A stretch of 64,000 nt of DNA from Mesobacillus persicus (GTDB lineage Bacteria; Bacillota; Bacilli; Bacillales; Cytobacillaceae), in NCBI RefSeq assembly GCF_900109925.1, contig NZ_FOBW01000002.1, positions 1 through 64,000 of the forward strand. The letters run 5' to 3'. Every line of letters starts with the position of its first letter. Within the stretch, counting starts at the first letter, position 1. Below the pieces are notes generated by a model that was given only the letters and a program-made list of their open reading frames with translations, made no database searches and was not told where the DNA came from. Position numbers and translations under genes: made by a program. This document shows, piece by piece, positions 55,761-64,000 of the stretch.

Positions 55761-57077
55761 CTATTTCTTTCTTTTTTCGACTCGCTTGGCTCTTTTTTTA
55801 ATTTTATCAATATCTGCCTGCATCTTTTTCTTATAACCCGGCTTTACCTTTTGTGGCTTCTTAACCATCGTTTTCGCTTTCACGTCAATTTCATTTTCCT
55901 TCTTTTGCCTTCTCTGCCGCTTATGACGTTCAGCGATTTCGACAATCTCTCCATTTTGTAAATCGATGTTATGGAAAGTAATACCTAGCTTTTCTAGTCT
56001 ATTAAGTGCATCCTCATCTGAAGGTTCATGGATGGTCAAAGCAATCCCAGAATAACCAGCACGCGCTGTTCTTCCTACCCTGTGAATGTAAAAGTCCAAA
56101 TCAGTTGGGAGTTCATAATTAATGACGTGACTAACTCCTTCGATATCGATTCCACGAGCAGCAAGGTCCGTTGCAACAATATATTGGTATTCTAGGTCGT
56201 TGACTTGTTTCATCATTCTTTTCCGTTCCCGTGGACTTAGGTCTCCATGAATTCTCCCAACCTTAACTCCTTGGGCAATAAGACCATCAGCCACTTCATC
56301 CGCCTTTTTCTTAGTATTCGTAAACACTATCGCCAAATAAGGATTGAAGGCTTTCAAGGCTGAATGAACGAGGCTAACTTTATTTCGGTGTCTAGTTGGC
56401 ATCAAGACATGTTTGATATTTTCAGCCGTTGCTTTCTTTGGATCCACTTGGACATATTTTGGATTATCCATATACTTCTTTAAGAAGGGTTTTAACTTTT
56501 CTGGGATAGTTGCAGAGAAGACCAGCATTTGTAATTTTTCAGGCATTTTCCCAGCAAATTGATCTACATCATGAATGAACCCCATATCGAGCATCAAATC
56601 AGCTTCATCCACAACAAGGAATTCAGCCTTATGTACATGAAGGGCTTGTTCTTTAACTAGGTCATTGATCCTACCTGGAGTTCCAATGACGATTTGAGGC
56701 TGAGTCTTCAGCTTCTCAATTGTTCTTACCTTGTCCGTCCCACCAATAAACAAACGAGCCGTATACTTTTCCCCTTCCTCTGCATGTTCGACTATTTTCA
56801 GGACTGCATGATAAATCTGATTAGCAAGCTCCCTTGTTGGTGCTGTTATAACAGCTTGTACCTCATTTAAGTTCGGTTTAATGTTTTCGATGATTGGAAG
56901 TATATAAGCATGAGTTTTTCCCGTTCCTGTCTGGGATTGACCAATCGCACTTTCGCCTTTTTGAATAATTGGGATTAATCTTTCTTGTATTTCTGTTGGC
57001 TCTGTAAAACCAAGTTCCTGAATCGCTTTATGAATAAACGGCTTAAAATTATATTTTTCAAATTTTGTTGATTTCAT
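55761..57077 (-). CDS. cshB: DEAD-box RNA helicase CshB
   Basis: A 438-residue RNA helicase. The Q motif EPTEIQERLIP, Walker A SQTGTGKT, VVDEADLML (DEAD), SAT, and motif VI HRVGRTARAG are all present. The C-terminus (about 380-438) is strongly basic and likely binds RNA. YqfR/CshB acts in ribosome assembly and cold growth. The ATG has AAAGGAG upstream and is followed by nfo. Confidence 0.96.
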   Translation of the reverse strand: MKSTKFEKYNFKPFIHKAIQELGFTEPTEIQERLIPIIQKGESAIGQSQTGTGKTHAYILPIIENIKPNLNEVQAVITAPTRELANQIYHAVLKIVEHAEEGEKYTARLFIGGTDKVRTIEKLKTQPQIVIGTPGRINDLVKEQALHVHKAEFLVVDEADLMLDMGFIHDVDQFAGKMPEKLQMLVFSATIPEKLKPFLKKYMDNPKYVQVDPKKATAENIKHVLMPTRHRNKVSLVHSALKAFNPYLAIVFTNTKKKADEVADGLIAQGVKVGRIHGDLSPRERKRMMKQVNDLEYQYIVATDLAARGIDIEGVSHVINYELPTDLDFYIHRVGRTARAGYSGIALTIHEPSDEDALNRLEKLGITFHNIDLQNGEIVEIAERHKRQRRQKKENEIDVKAKTMVKKPQKVKPGYKKKMQADIDKIKKRAKRVEKRKK

Positions 57078-57314
57078 AAAAAAGCTCCTTTTATCGTTCT
57101 TATTTTTCTGGAGTTAACGGTTACCTCATTTTTAACTCGTGCAAGTCCATCCTGTTATTATAATCGACAATCGCAAAAATCTCCATTTAAGCTTATTTTA
57201 ACCTTTTTATCACCTAATTCATGCTCAAACAGATTAAGTTTCATTTTTATCCAAACCAAAAATAAGTGAATGCATATTCTAAAAGGAGAAGCAATTTCGA
57301 AAGGAGGCTAAAAT

Positions 57315-57935
57315 ATGCGCCCAGGACCAGGTGGCCCGTATCGTGGTATGGGACCAGGAATGTTTGGGGCAGGACCTATGAATCAGGGGTCAGGTCCTTT
57401 TGGTGGGTCTTTTATGAGGCAAATGGGGCCAGCACAAACTCGAATGAACCCCATGATGGGCATGGGTCAATCAGCGAAGCAAGGGGGAGGCATTCTTGCG
57501 AAGATTTTAGGAAAAGGAGCAGGAGCACGAAATCTTGGTGGAGCCGCACAGGGAGCAACTAGAGCAGCTTCCGGTGGAGGCGGTATTCTTAATACCCTTG
57601 CGAACCCTGGATCCATTAACGGATTCTTAAACAATACTCAGCAAGTGCTGAAAACAGCCCAGCAAGTAGGGCCAATGATCCAGCAATACGGACCTCTTGT
57701 GAGGAATCTTCCTGCAATGTGGAAGCTTTACAGGGGCTTTAAAGATATGCCTGATCAAGATGAAAAAGATAGCAAGGTTAGTAGCGAAAATTCATTACCT
57801 ATAGATACTAAATCAACGAAAACAACACAATTAACAAAGGCTAGCATGTCTAAAGAAAACACATCTTCCCTTGAAACAAAAAAACAGTCGCCTAAATTAA
57901 CATCAAGACCATCCACACCAAAATTGTTTTATTGA
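57315..57935 (+). CDS. yqfQ: YqfQ/VrrA-like protein
   Basis: A 206-residue low-complexity protein. The first 45 residues are Gly/Pro/Met-rich (GPGGPYRGMGPGMFGAGP), the middle is Gly/Ala-rich with QQVGPMIQQYGPLVRNLPAMWKLYR as the conserved family core, and the tail is Ser/Thr/Lys-rich. Composition resembles VrrA/YqfQ spore-associated proteins. The ribosome site AAAGGAGG is strong. Role unknown. Confidence 0.85.
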   Translation: MRPGPGGPYRGMGPGMFGAGPMNQGSGPFGGSFMRQMGPAQTRMNPMMGMGQSAKQGGGILAKILGKGAGARNLGGAAQGATRAASGGGGILNTLANPGSINGFLNNTQQVLKTAQQVGPMIQQYGPLVRNLPAMWKLYRGFKDMPDQDEKDSKVSSENSLPIDTKSTKTTQLTKASMSKENTSSLETKKQSPKLTSRPSTPKLFY

Positions 57936-58018
57936 TCAACTGCAAAAAATTGGTTGGTCAGTAAATTATGCATATCCGTTTTTATATAACTCCCCTTAGT
58001 AGATAAATTACTTTACTG

Positions 58019-58055
58019 AAAGGTCACGATGCTTACTTCATCGTGACCCTTTTTC
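58019..58055 (+). terminator. Terminator after yqfQ
   Basis: Stem AAGGTCACGATG/CATCGTGACCCTT (one bulge), 7-nt loop, T-rich tail. Confidence 0.9.
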
Positions 58056-58187
58056 TTTCCATAGTTTGGCAACAGTCCAGATTCCAACTGCTCACTCCCG
58101 CTGGAAAAAAAGTATTTTTGTAATCTGTTTTTAAGTTTACTATAATAGAGAGATAGAAATAGAGCTTTCTGGTAGGAGGATGACTCA

Positions 58188-59135
58188 ATGAAAGTAATTA
58201 AAATTTCACCGCGAGGGTACTGCTATGGCGTTGTTGATGCTATGGTCATTGCCCGAAACGCGGCTCTTGATAAAAGTTTACCAAGACCAATCTATATCTT
58301 AGGTATGATTGTCCATAACAAGCATGTGACAGATGCGTTTGCTGATGAGGGTATCATTACCTTAGATGGTAATAATCGCAGAGAAATCTTGGAAAAGGTT
58401 GAAGGCGGTACCGTTATCTTCACAGCTCACGGAATTTCCCCGGAAGTTCGTGAACTAGCTACGCAGAAGGGGCTAGTTACGATTGACGCAACCTGCCCAG
58501 ATGTAACGAGAACACATGTATTAATTGAAGAGAAGGTTCAAGAGGGGTTCCAAGTGATTTATATTGGTAAAAAAGGACACCCGGAACCAGAGGGGGCTGT
58601 TGGGGTTGCTCCAGGTCGTGTCCATCTTGTCGAAACAGTTGCTGATGTCGAAGCACTCCAACTGGGCCACGATAAACTTATTGTCACGAACCAAACAACA
58701 ATGAGCCAATGGGATGTTGCGGATATCATGCAAAAGGTCCAGGAAAAATTCCCATCTGTGGAAGTCCATCGCGAAATTTGTATGGCTACTCAAGTTCGCC
58801 AAGAAGCGGTTGCTGAACAAGCGAAAGAAGCCGATGTATTGATTGTCGTCGGCGACCCAAAGAGTAACAACTCCAACCGCTTAGCACAAGTATCCCAGGA
58901 GATTGCTGGAACGAACGCCTACAGGATTGCGGATGTTTCCGAACTTAAACTTGAATGGCTAAAGGGCGCAGAGACAGTTGCTGTCACAGCAGGAGCCTCG
59001 ACCCCGACACCGATCACGAAAGAAGTTATTACTTTCATAGAGCAATATGATCCAGAAGATGAAGCAACATGGACCACAGAGAAAAAGGTCCCGCTTAATA
59101 AGATTCTTCCTAAAGTCAAGAGAACAACCGTTTAA
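58188..59135 (+). CDS. ispH: HMBPP reductase (LytB)
   Basis: 4-hydroxy-3-methylbut-2-enyl-diphosphate reductase, the last step of the MEP pathway, 315 residues. Three [4Fe-4S] cysteines are in GYCYGV (Cys12), [10 protein letters not shown] and [10 protein letters not shown]. The [10 protein letters not shown] segment is typical. The ATG follows TAGGAGGATG. Works with ispG upstream to make IPP and DMAPP. Confidence 0.97.
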   Translation: MKVIKISPRGYCYGVVDAMVIARNAALDKSLPRPIYILGMIVHNKHVTDAFADEGIITLDGNNRREILEKVEGGTVIFTAHGISPEVRELATQKGLVTIDATCPDVTRTHVLIEEKVQEGFQVIYIGKKGHPEPEGAVGVAPGRVHLVETVADVEALQLGHDKLIVTNQTTMSQWDVADIMQKVQEKFPSVEVHREICMATQVRQEAVAEQAKEADVLIVVGDPKSNNSNRLAQVSQEIAGTNAYRIADVSELKLEWLKGAETVAVTAGASTPTPITKEVITFIEQYDPEDEATWTTEKKVPLNKILPKVKRTTV

Positions 59136-59139
59136 ATTT

Positions 59140-59167
59140 AAGAAGTGTCCGATGGGACACTTCTTAT
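59140..59167 (+). terminator. Terminator after ispH
   Basis: Stem AAGAAGTGTCC/GGGACACTTCTT with a 3-nt loop and T-rich tail. Confidence 0.92.
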
Positions 59168-59269
59168 TTTTATCCAAATGAATAAAGGAAAAGCAGGACA
59201 ACCCTATTGGAATTTGCCCTGCTCATATCGTTATTCCTACCGCCTTCTTTGACACTTACAATTATAGAC

Positions 59270-59460
59270 AATAGACGGAAGAATTCCGCTTATTTGGTAA
59301 ATAGCATCGAAAATAGCTTAAATAAACGGAGAAATTCCGACTATTGACTCGAAAAACGTGAAAATAGGTGATTTTTAATTGCATAATCGGAAAATCTCCC
59401 CTTATATGCCACGAAACGAACTGCATTCTGAATATAACCGAAAAATCTCCGCTTATTTTA
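59270..59460. repeat. AT-rich intergenic repeat array (four units)
   Basis: Four variants of a motif GGA-AAATTCCG/TCTCCG followed by CTTAT occur at about 59275, 59326, 59388 and 59438, spaced 50-62 bp: ACGGAAGAATTCCGCTTAT, ACGGAGAAATTCCGACTAT, TCGGAAAATCTCCCCTTAT and CCGAAAAATCTCCGCTTAT. The cores are partly palindromic. No ORF with a ribosome site is present from 59168 to 59571. Confidence 0.75.
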
Positions 59461-59571
59461 CTTTGGCTAGTATTCAATTAAGGAAAAGCCTTTTTAATTT
59501 AAGGCGAGGAGAGATAATGTTTGGTCAGGCATTTTTTATGACTTAATCCCCTGTGTTTAAGACGCTGTATT

Positions 59572-60687
59572 TTAAATAAATATAAAAGGATCTGTATTCA
59601 CTTCTGAGGAGATAAACTCAACCTCAAATCCTTTCTCCTGGCATCGATCAGCTAGGATGTTTGCCACTCCAGTCTTCATCACTTTTTCGACATTATGACC
59701 TGGATCAATGATGTTTAAGCCAGCCATCATTGCATCATGAGCAGTATGATAATAAATATCTCCGGTGATATAAACATCTGCACCGCGGAACTTCGCATGA
59801 GAGTAATACTTGTTCCCGTCACCACCAAGCACTGCTACTTTTTTAACTCGATCCTCTAAATTGCCAACGACACGTACAGCTGAAACGTCTAATGCATTTT
59901 TTACATGCTCTGCAAACTCGCCTAAACTCATTTCTTCAACCGTTCCAATCCTTCCCAACCCTAGTTCTTCCCCTTTGTTCTCAAGTGGGAAAAGATCATA
60001 AGCAGGTTCCTCGTATGGATGAGCCTTAAACATCGCAGATAGAATTTTCTTTTCTAAACTCTTAGGAAAAATAGTCTCAATCCTTGTTTCTCCTACCGCT
60101 TCAAACCGTCCCTTCTCACCGATATGGGGATTCGTTGACTCCCCTGGGAGAAAGCGCCCAGTCCCATTTACTGAGAAAGAACAATGGCTATAGTCCCCTA
60201 TCGCTCCACCTCCAGCATTTCCGATCGCTTCTCTCACTTCTTCCGCATTCTCTTCAGGAACGTATACGGCAAGTTTCACCAATTTATCCTCATAAGTAGG
60301 CACGAGAACCTCAGTATTTCTTAAACCTAATGCACCTGCTAAGAGGTCATTTACTCCCCCTTTAGCAACATCTAAATTCGTATGAGCAGCATACACGGCT
60401 ATGTCATGTTTAATTAATTTCGTTATCATTCGACCGGAGGCAGTCTCTTCGGTTATTTTTTTCATCGACCTGAAGATAGGCGGATGATGGGCGATAATAA
60501 GTTCAACGCCTTTTTCAATCGCCTCATCCACGACTTCCTCGAGCACATCTAAGGCAATCATCACTTTTTTTACAGGTTTACTCAACGAGCCAATCTGTAA
60601 TCCAATTTTATCTCCCTCTACCGCAAAAACCTTCGGAGAGAACTGTTCAAATAGCTGAATGACCTCGTGGCCATTTACCTTTTTCAC
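59572..60687 (-). CDS. yqfO: Nif3-like dinuclear metal protein YqfO
   Basis: A 371-residue protein of the NIF3/DUF34 family. The N- and C-terminal Nif3 halves (about 1-130 and 240-371) hold metal ligands in IIAHHPPIF, HTNLDVAKGGVND and the late DPGHNVEKV. A PII-like insert is between them (about 130-235). Called GTP cyclohydrolase 1 type 2 in some databases, but the activity is not firm. GTG start overlaps the trmK stop by 4 nt. Confidence 0.93.
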   Translation of the reverse strand: MKKVNGHEVIQLFEQFSPKVFAVEGDKIGLQIGSLSKPVKKVMIALDVLEEVVDEAIEKGVELIIAHHPPIFRSMKKITEETASGRMITKLIKHDIAVYAAHTNLDVAKGGVNDLLAGALGLRNTEVLVPTYEDKLVKLAVYVPEENAEEVREAIGNAGGGAIGDYSHCSFSVNGTGRFLPGESTNPHIGEKGRFEAVGETRIETIFPKSLEKKILSAMFKAHPYEEPAYDLFPLENKGEELGLGRIGTVEEMSLGEFAEHVKNALDVSAVRVVGNLEDRVKKVAVLGGDGNKYYSHAKFRGADVYITGDIYYHTAHDAMMAGLNIIDPGHNVEKVMKTGVANILADRCQEKGFEVEFISSEVNTDPFIFI

Positions 60688-61376
60688 GAAAGAACCTCCT
60701 CTGCCATTTTTATTTTCTTCTCCAATTCAAGCCTTTTCTCGTCTGTAGCCTCGTTTTGTTCTGCTTGTTCCAGCTGACTTAAAATCCTTTGCCAATTCTG
60801 TTTTTCAAGTTCCCATTTTTCCTGAAAGGCCTCATTTCTATCTTTTAATAAATAGGGACCAAATAACACCTCTGCCTCGGTATATTTACTTTCACCTTTG
60901 TCGGCAACGAGCACTTCATAAATCTTACCATCCTCTTTTAAAATGGTTTCAGAGGTAAGCTTCCAGTCGTTAGCACTTAACCATCTTCTAATTGCCATCG
61001 CCCCAACATTCGGTTGGAGAATAAGCTTTGTCACTTCGCCAAGTTTATCCTTTCCACTTTCAAGAATACTGGCTATGAGAGTCCCCCCCATCCCGGCTAC
61101 TGTAATACAATCAACTTCTCCAGGTTCAATAACCTCAAGTCCATCCCCTTTGCGCACTACAATGCGATCTGTAAGCCCCTCAAGTTGCACCTGCTTCATA
61201 GCAGATTGAAACGGGCCTTCTGCTACCTCCCCCGCAATTGCAAAGCGTACAGCCCCTTTTTTGACCATATGGCACGGTAAATAGGCGTGATCCGAACCTA
61301 TATCCGCCATCCTACAGCCGTGAGGGAGATAATTAGCAACTGCCGCCAATCTATCTGAAAGTTTATCTGTGTTCAT
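60684..61376 (-). CDS. trmK: tRNA (adenine(22)-N1)-methyltransferase
   Basis: SAM-dependent methyltransferase making m1A22 in tRNA, 230 residues. The SAM motif MADIGSDHAYLP and the catalytic-loop VDCITVAGMGGTLI are intact. A helical coiled-coil C-terminal domain (about 160-225) is charged. The ATG at 61376 with GGGTGA upstream gives MNTDKLSDRL. Translationally coupled to yqfO. Confidence 0.94.
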   Translation of the reverse strand: MNTDKLSDRLAAVANYLPHGCRMADIGSDHAYLPCHMVKKGAVRFAIAGEVAEGPFQSAMKQVQLEGLTDRIVVRKGDGLEVIEPGEVDCITVAGMGGTLIASILESGKDKLGEVTKLILQPNVGAMAIRRWLSANDWKLTSETILKEDGKIYEVLVADKGESKYTEAEVLFGPYLLKDRNEAFQEKWELEKQNWQRILSQLEQAEQNEATDEKRLELEKKIKMAEEVLS

Positions 61377-61451
61377 TACGTCACCCACTAATTTCTTTAA
61401 TACCCGGTCTGCCGTTTTTTGGCCCTCCGAATTCCTTACTTAGTCTAGTAT

Positions 61452-61481
61452 AAAAAAAGTCCTTTGCAGATGCAAAGGACA
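61452..61481 (-). terminator. Terminator after cccA
   Basis: Minus-strand stem GTCCTTTGCA/TGCAAAGGAC followed by seven Ts, 11 bp after the cccA stop. Confidence 0.93.
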
Positions 61482-61491
61482 TGGTCATACA

Positions 61492-61854
61492 TTATTTCAT
61501 TTCTGCTAGCCATTGAGCCACTTTTTCTTCATTTCCAGCTACTAGACCTCCTGGCATTCCACCAGGTGTACCGTTTACAAGAATATCCTGAATTTCTTCT
61601 TGTGAGAGCTTACTACCAACTGCTGTTAAAGCTGGACCAGAGACACCTTGTAATTGGTCACCGTGGCAACCAATACAGCTTTGTTGATATAGTTCCTCTG
61701 GGCTTGCATCAGCCACTTCCTCTGTGTGGCCACCTTCTTCACTTTCTTTAGCCATCTGTTCAGCATCCCCTAAACCTTTAAAAGAAAGGAAAAACATTAG
61801 ACCAATACCAAAGACCATGATCACTACAAATGGAATAATTGGATTTCGATTCAT
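61492..61854 (-). CDS. cccA: Cytochrome c-550
   Basis: A 120-residue membrane-anchored small cytochrome c. The N-terminal helix (about 7-28) anchors it outside the membrane. The linker is acidic, then a haem domain with CIGCH, and axial Met in GGMPGG. It carries electrons in the respiratory chain. Ribosome site AAGGAGGGG. Confidence 0.95.
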   Translation of the reverse strand: MNRNPIIPFVVIMVFGIGLMFFLSFKGLGDAEQMAKESEEGGHTEEVADASPEELYQQSCIGCHGDQLQGVSGPALTAVGSKLSQEEIQDILVNGTPGGMPGGLVAGNEEKVAQWLAEMK

Positions 61855-62163
61855 CTATACCCCTCCTTATGTATAAGTTATAAAATATTTATAACTATTG
61901 CAAACAACTTTATTTTACTTGAAAAACGTTCTAAGGAAAAGTAAAAAAGTAAACTTTATCACACTAATACACAATTTAGACAATTTTTTGGGAATCAAGG
62001 AGATATTACCAGCCTATAACATCCTTTTAATGGAAAAATAATCGAAAGGGTATTTGCAAAGTGAGAGACAATTCAGTAAAATAACTGTAGATAGTGTTAA
62101 ACACAAAGAGAACTAGTATATAAAGTGAATAACATCCATCCTAAGGGGCATTAGTGTGAAATA
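61855..62163. other. Intergenic region cccA/sigA
   Basis: About 310 AT-rich bases with no gene seen. It contains the cccA promoter region (minus strand) and a small palindrome GTGTTAAACAC at about 62095. Confidence 0.5.
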
Positions 62164-62201
62164 AAAAGGATAATTCACTTTTAAAAGTAAATTATCCTTA
62201 T
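62164..62201 (-). terminator. Terminator after sigA
   Basis: Stem AAGGATAATTTACTTT/AAAGTGAATTATCCTT (one mismatch) and T-rich tail on the minus strand. Confidence 0.9.
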
Positions 62202-62206
62202 GAAAT

Positions 62207-63337
62207 CTATTCTAAGAAGTCTTTCAAGCGTTTGCTACGGCTAGGATGTCTTAACTTCCTAAGTGCTTTAGCTTCAATCTGGCGGATACGCTCTCGGGTG
62301 ACACCAAATACTTTACCCACTTCTTCAAGCGTTCTAGTGCGGCCATCATCAAGACCAAAGCGCAATCTTAATACATTCTCTTCACGATCAGTTAACGTAT
62401 CTAATACATCTTCAAGTTGCTCTTTAAGCAGTTCATATGCAGCATGCTCAGATGGAGATGTAGCATCTTGGTCTTCAATAAAATCTCCTAGGTGAGAGTC
62501 ATCTTCTTCTCCAATAGGGGTTTCTAAAGAAACAGGCTCCTGAGCAATCTTAAGAATTTCTCGTACCTTTTCAGGGGTAAGGTCCATATCTTCTGCAATT
62601 TCTTCAGGTGTCGGTTCGCGACCTAGGTCTTGCAATAATTGACGCTGGACACGAATTAGTTTATTGATGGTTTCAACCATATGAACCGGTATCCGAATTG
62701 TTCTTGCTTGGTCTGCAATTGCTCTAGTAATGGCCTGACGAATCCACCAAGTTGCATAAGTACTAAATTTGAAACCTTTACGGTAATCAAACTTTTCAAC
62801 TGCTTTGATAAGACCCATATTTCCTTCTTGAATCAGGTCTAAGAAGAGCATTCCACGGCCGACATAGCGTTTTGCAATACTAACGACTAGACGAAGGTTT
62901 GCTTCAGCAAGACGTCTTTTCGCCTCTTCGTCACCTTTTTCGATTCTTGTGGCAAGCTTGATTTCTTCTTCTGCTGAAAGAAGATCAACTCTTCCTATCT
63001 CTTTTAAGTACATTCTTACTGGGTCGTTAATCTTTACGCCAGGGGGAACACTTAAATCATTAAGATCAAATTCTTCATCACTTTCCTTGGCTAGTTCCTT
63101 AACAGCAGGATCTACATCCTCATCATTGTCACCAACTAGTTCAACCCCTTGATCACCAAGGAATTCGTAAAATTCATCCATTTGGTCTGAATCTAATTCA
63201 AAACTTGATAATCTCTCGGCAATGTCATCATAAGCGAGGACACCGGTTTTTTTTCCTAGTTCCGTTAATAATTCTTTCGCTTGATCTAAGGTAACTTCTG
63301 GCTCAACCTCTTTAGAATGGGTGGACTTTTCAGCCAT
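62207..63337 (-). CDS. sigA: RNA polymerase sigma factor SigA (RpoD)
   Basis: Housekeeping sigma factor, 376 residues. Region 1.1 (about 1-95) is acidic. Regions 1.2-2.4 include [13 protein letters not shown] and [13 protein letters not shown]. Region 4.2 has [28 protein letters not shown]. Start ATG 63337 ([10 protein letters not shown]), preceded by GGAGGGG; an extended frame to 63367 lacks a site. Follows dnaG in the macromolecular-synthesis operon. Confidence 0.98.
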   Translation of the reverse strand: MAEKSTHSKEVEPEVTLDQAKELLTELGKKTGVLAYDDIAERLSSFELDSDQMDEFYEFLGDQGVELVGDNDEDVDPAVKELAKESDEEFDLNDLSVPPGVKINDPVRMYLKEIGRVDLLSAEEEIKLATRIEKGDEEAKRRLAEANLRLVVSIAKRYVGRGMLFLDLIQEGNMGLIKAVEKFDYRKGFKFSTYATWWIRQAITRAIADQARTIRIPVHMVETINKLIRVQRQLLQDLGREPTPEEIAEDMDLTPEKVREILKIAQEPVSLETPIGEEDDSHLGDFIEDQDATSPSEHAAYELLKEQLEDVLDTLTDREENVLRLRFGLDDGRTRTLEEVGKVFGVTRERIRQIEAKALRKLRHPSRSKRLKDFLE

Positions 63338-63377
63338 ATGTACCCCTCCTTCCAAAATCACAAACACATTTTACAAA

Positions 63378-64000
63378 TTATAATGACTTACGCAGCTGGA
63401 TAATTTCCATTGCGATAGTGGCTGCACGTAAAAAATCGCTTTGTCGTTCTGCTTCCTTTTGTTCAACTTCTTTAGCTTTTATTTTTAACATCTTTTGATA
63501 TTTCAACACCTGCTTGATATAATCAGTTAATTCCTGATCACCAATCTCTTCGTTGAGTGTTATCATTCCGATGTCTGCTACAATCCTTTTTAGCTTATTA
63601 TCTTCAAGATAATTTAAGAACCCATTAAGATCTGGCTCATAGCCTTTTTCATAAAACCCTATTAAATAAGTAATGATTGCCTGGTGTTCATCAATATTTA
63701 GAGTATTGCCTTGCAGCAGGTCATGTACTCTATATGCCATTTCACTATCTCTTAGCATATGTGAAATGAGACGTCGTTCCGCTTCATAATAAGCTGGCCT
63801 AAGCCCTGCCTGCCTTACCACCGAAAAAGGCTTAGCCTCAGGAGGAGAGGTATTGGAGCTTACTTTTCTAGCTTGCGGCGTTGAACTTCCCCTTTGGTTC
63901 ACTTGCTGCTTTAACGCATCCAAGGAAAGTGAAAACTCATTCGCTAGCTGTCTAATATAAAAGTCCTTTTCGACTACTTTATCTAGTCGACTGATTTCAA
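63378..64000 (-). CDS. dnaG: DNA primase, C-terminal part (cut by window edge)
   Basis: The reading frame continues past the right edge. The visible upstream residues read EISRLDKVVEKDFYIRQL, then ANEFSLSLDALKQQ, so the TTG at 63923 is internal and not a start. This is the linker and the C-terminal helicase-interaction domain (about 180 residues), which contacts DnaB-type helicase. The catalytic TOPRIM and zinc domains lie outside. It precedes sigA by 40 bp, in the conserved dnaG-sigA order. Confidence 0.95.
   Translation of the reverse strand, partial: EISRLDKVVEKDFYIRQLANEFSLSLDALKQQVNQRGSSTPQARKVSSNTSPPEAKPFSVVRQAGLRPAYYEAERRLISHMLRDSEMAYRVHDLLQGNTLNIDEHQAIITYLIGFYEKGYEPDLNGFLNYLEDNKLKRIVADIGMITLNEEIGDQELTDYIKQVLKYQKMLKIKAKEVEQKEAERQSDFLRAATIAMEIIQLRKSL

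Noticed and set aside
57266-57562. 98-codon open frame (+) overlapping yqfQ
   Set aside because: The Arg/Ser-rich product is a frame-shifted reading of yqfQ, whose own start has the better ribosome site.
59270-59460. CRISPR array
   Set aside because: Repeats are degenerate, few, and the spacers are AT-rich; no cas genes are nearby.

Overview
The window is a low-GC chromosomal segment from a spore-forming member of the Bacillaceae. Gene content and order follow the Bacillus subtilis yqh-yqg-yqf region from efp to sigA/dnaG, with local differences. Purine-rich Shine-Dalgarno sequences, frequent TTG/GTG starts, spore genes (spore photoproduct lyase, a GerA/SpoVAF-type protein) and a comG competence operon agree with this. 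No tRNA, rRNA, prophage or CRISPR array was seen.

Layout. 1-383: right end of an IS3-family element next to efp. 407-5351: efp, papQ, yqhR, yqhP, yqhO and splB. 5446-8676: the B12-dependent ribonucleotide reductase gene nrdJ, split by two group I introns around a 30-nt exon, with a pair of NrdR boxes upstream. 9060-17644: lipM, yqhL, the glycine-cleavage operon gcvT-gcvPA-gcvPB under a tandem glycine riboswitch, and the helicase pair yqhH-yqhG. 17700-21949: yqzE and comGG-comGA. The sinIR/tapA-sipW-tasA block that sits next to yqzE in B. subtilis is absent. 22193-35909: a regulator, small membrane proteins, a metallo-hydrolase, glucokinase, a germination protein, rhomboid protease, lactate dehydrogenase, a folate enzyme and L33. 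35993-48200: phosphate genes (pstSCAB-phoU with a Pho box, and a PhoU-tailed Na/Pi cotransporter) around pbpA, an MFS transporter, sodA and an Fnr-type regulator. 48417-59135: isoprenoid genes ispG and ispH, a Zur-controlled znuC-znuB-zur operon, endonuclease IV and DEAD-box helicase CshB. 59572-64000: yqfO, trmK, cccA, sigA and the 3' end of dnaG.

The strongest unusual feature is nrdJ. Read plainly, it looks like two broken ORFs. Removing two related group I introns (345 and 324 nt, neither with an endonuclease gene) restores one 853-residue reductase. Both introns have P/Q/R/S core motifs, P1 helices with the U.G pair at the 5' splice site and a terminal G, and both begin with an in-frame UAA.

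Several intergenic repeat families are also present: a long-stem GC-rich element, two inverted copies of another GC-rich repeat, and a four-unit AT-rich array. Boundaries of regulatory sites and some start codons are judgements from the sequence alone.
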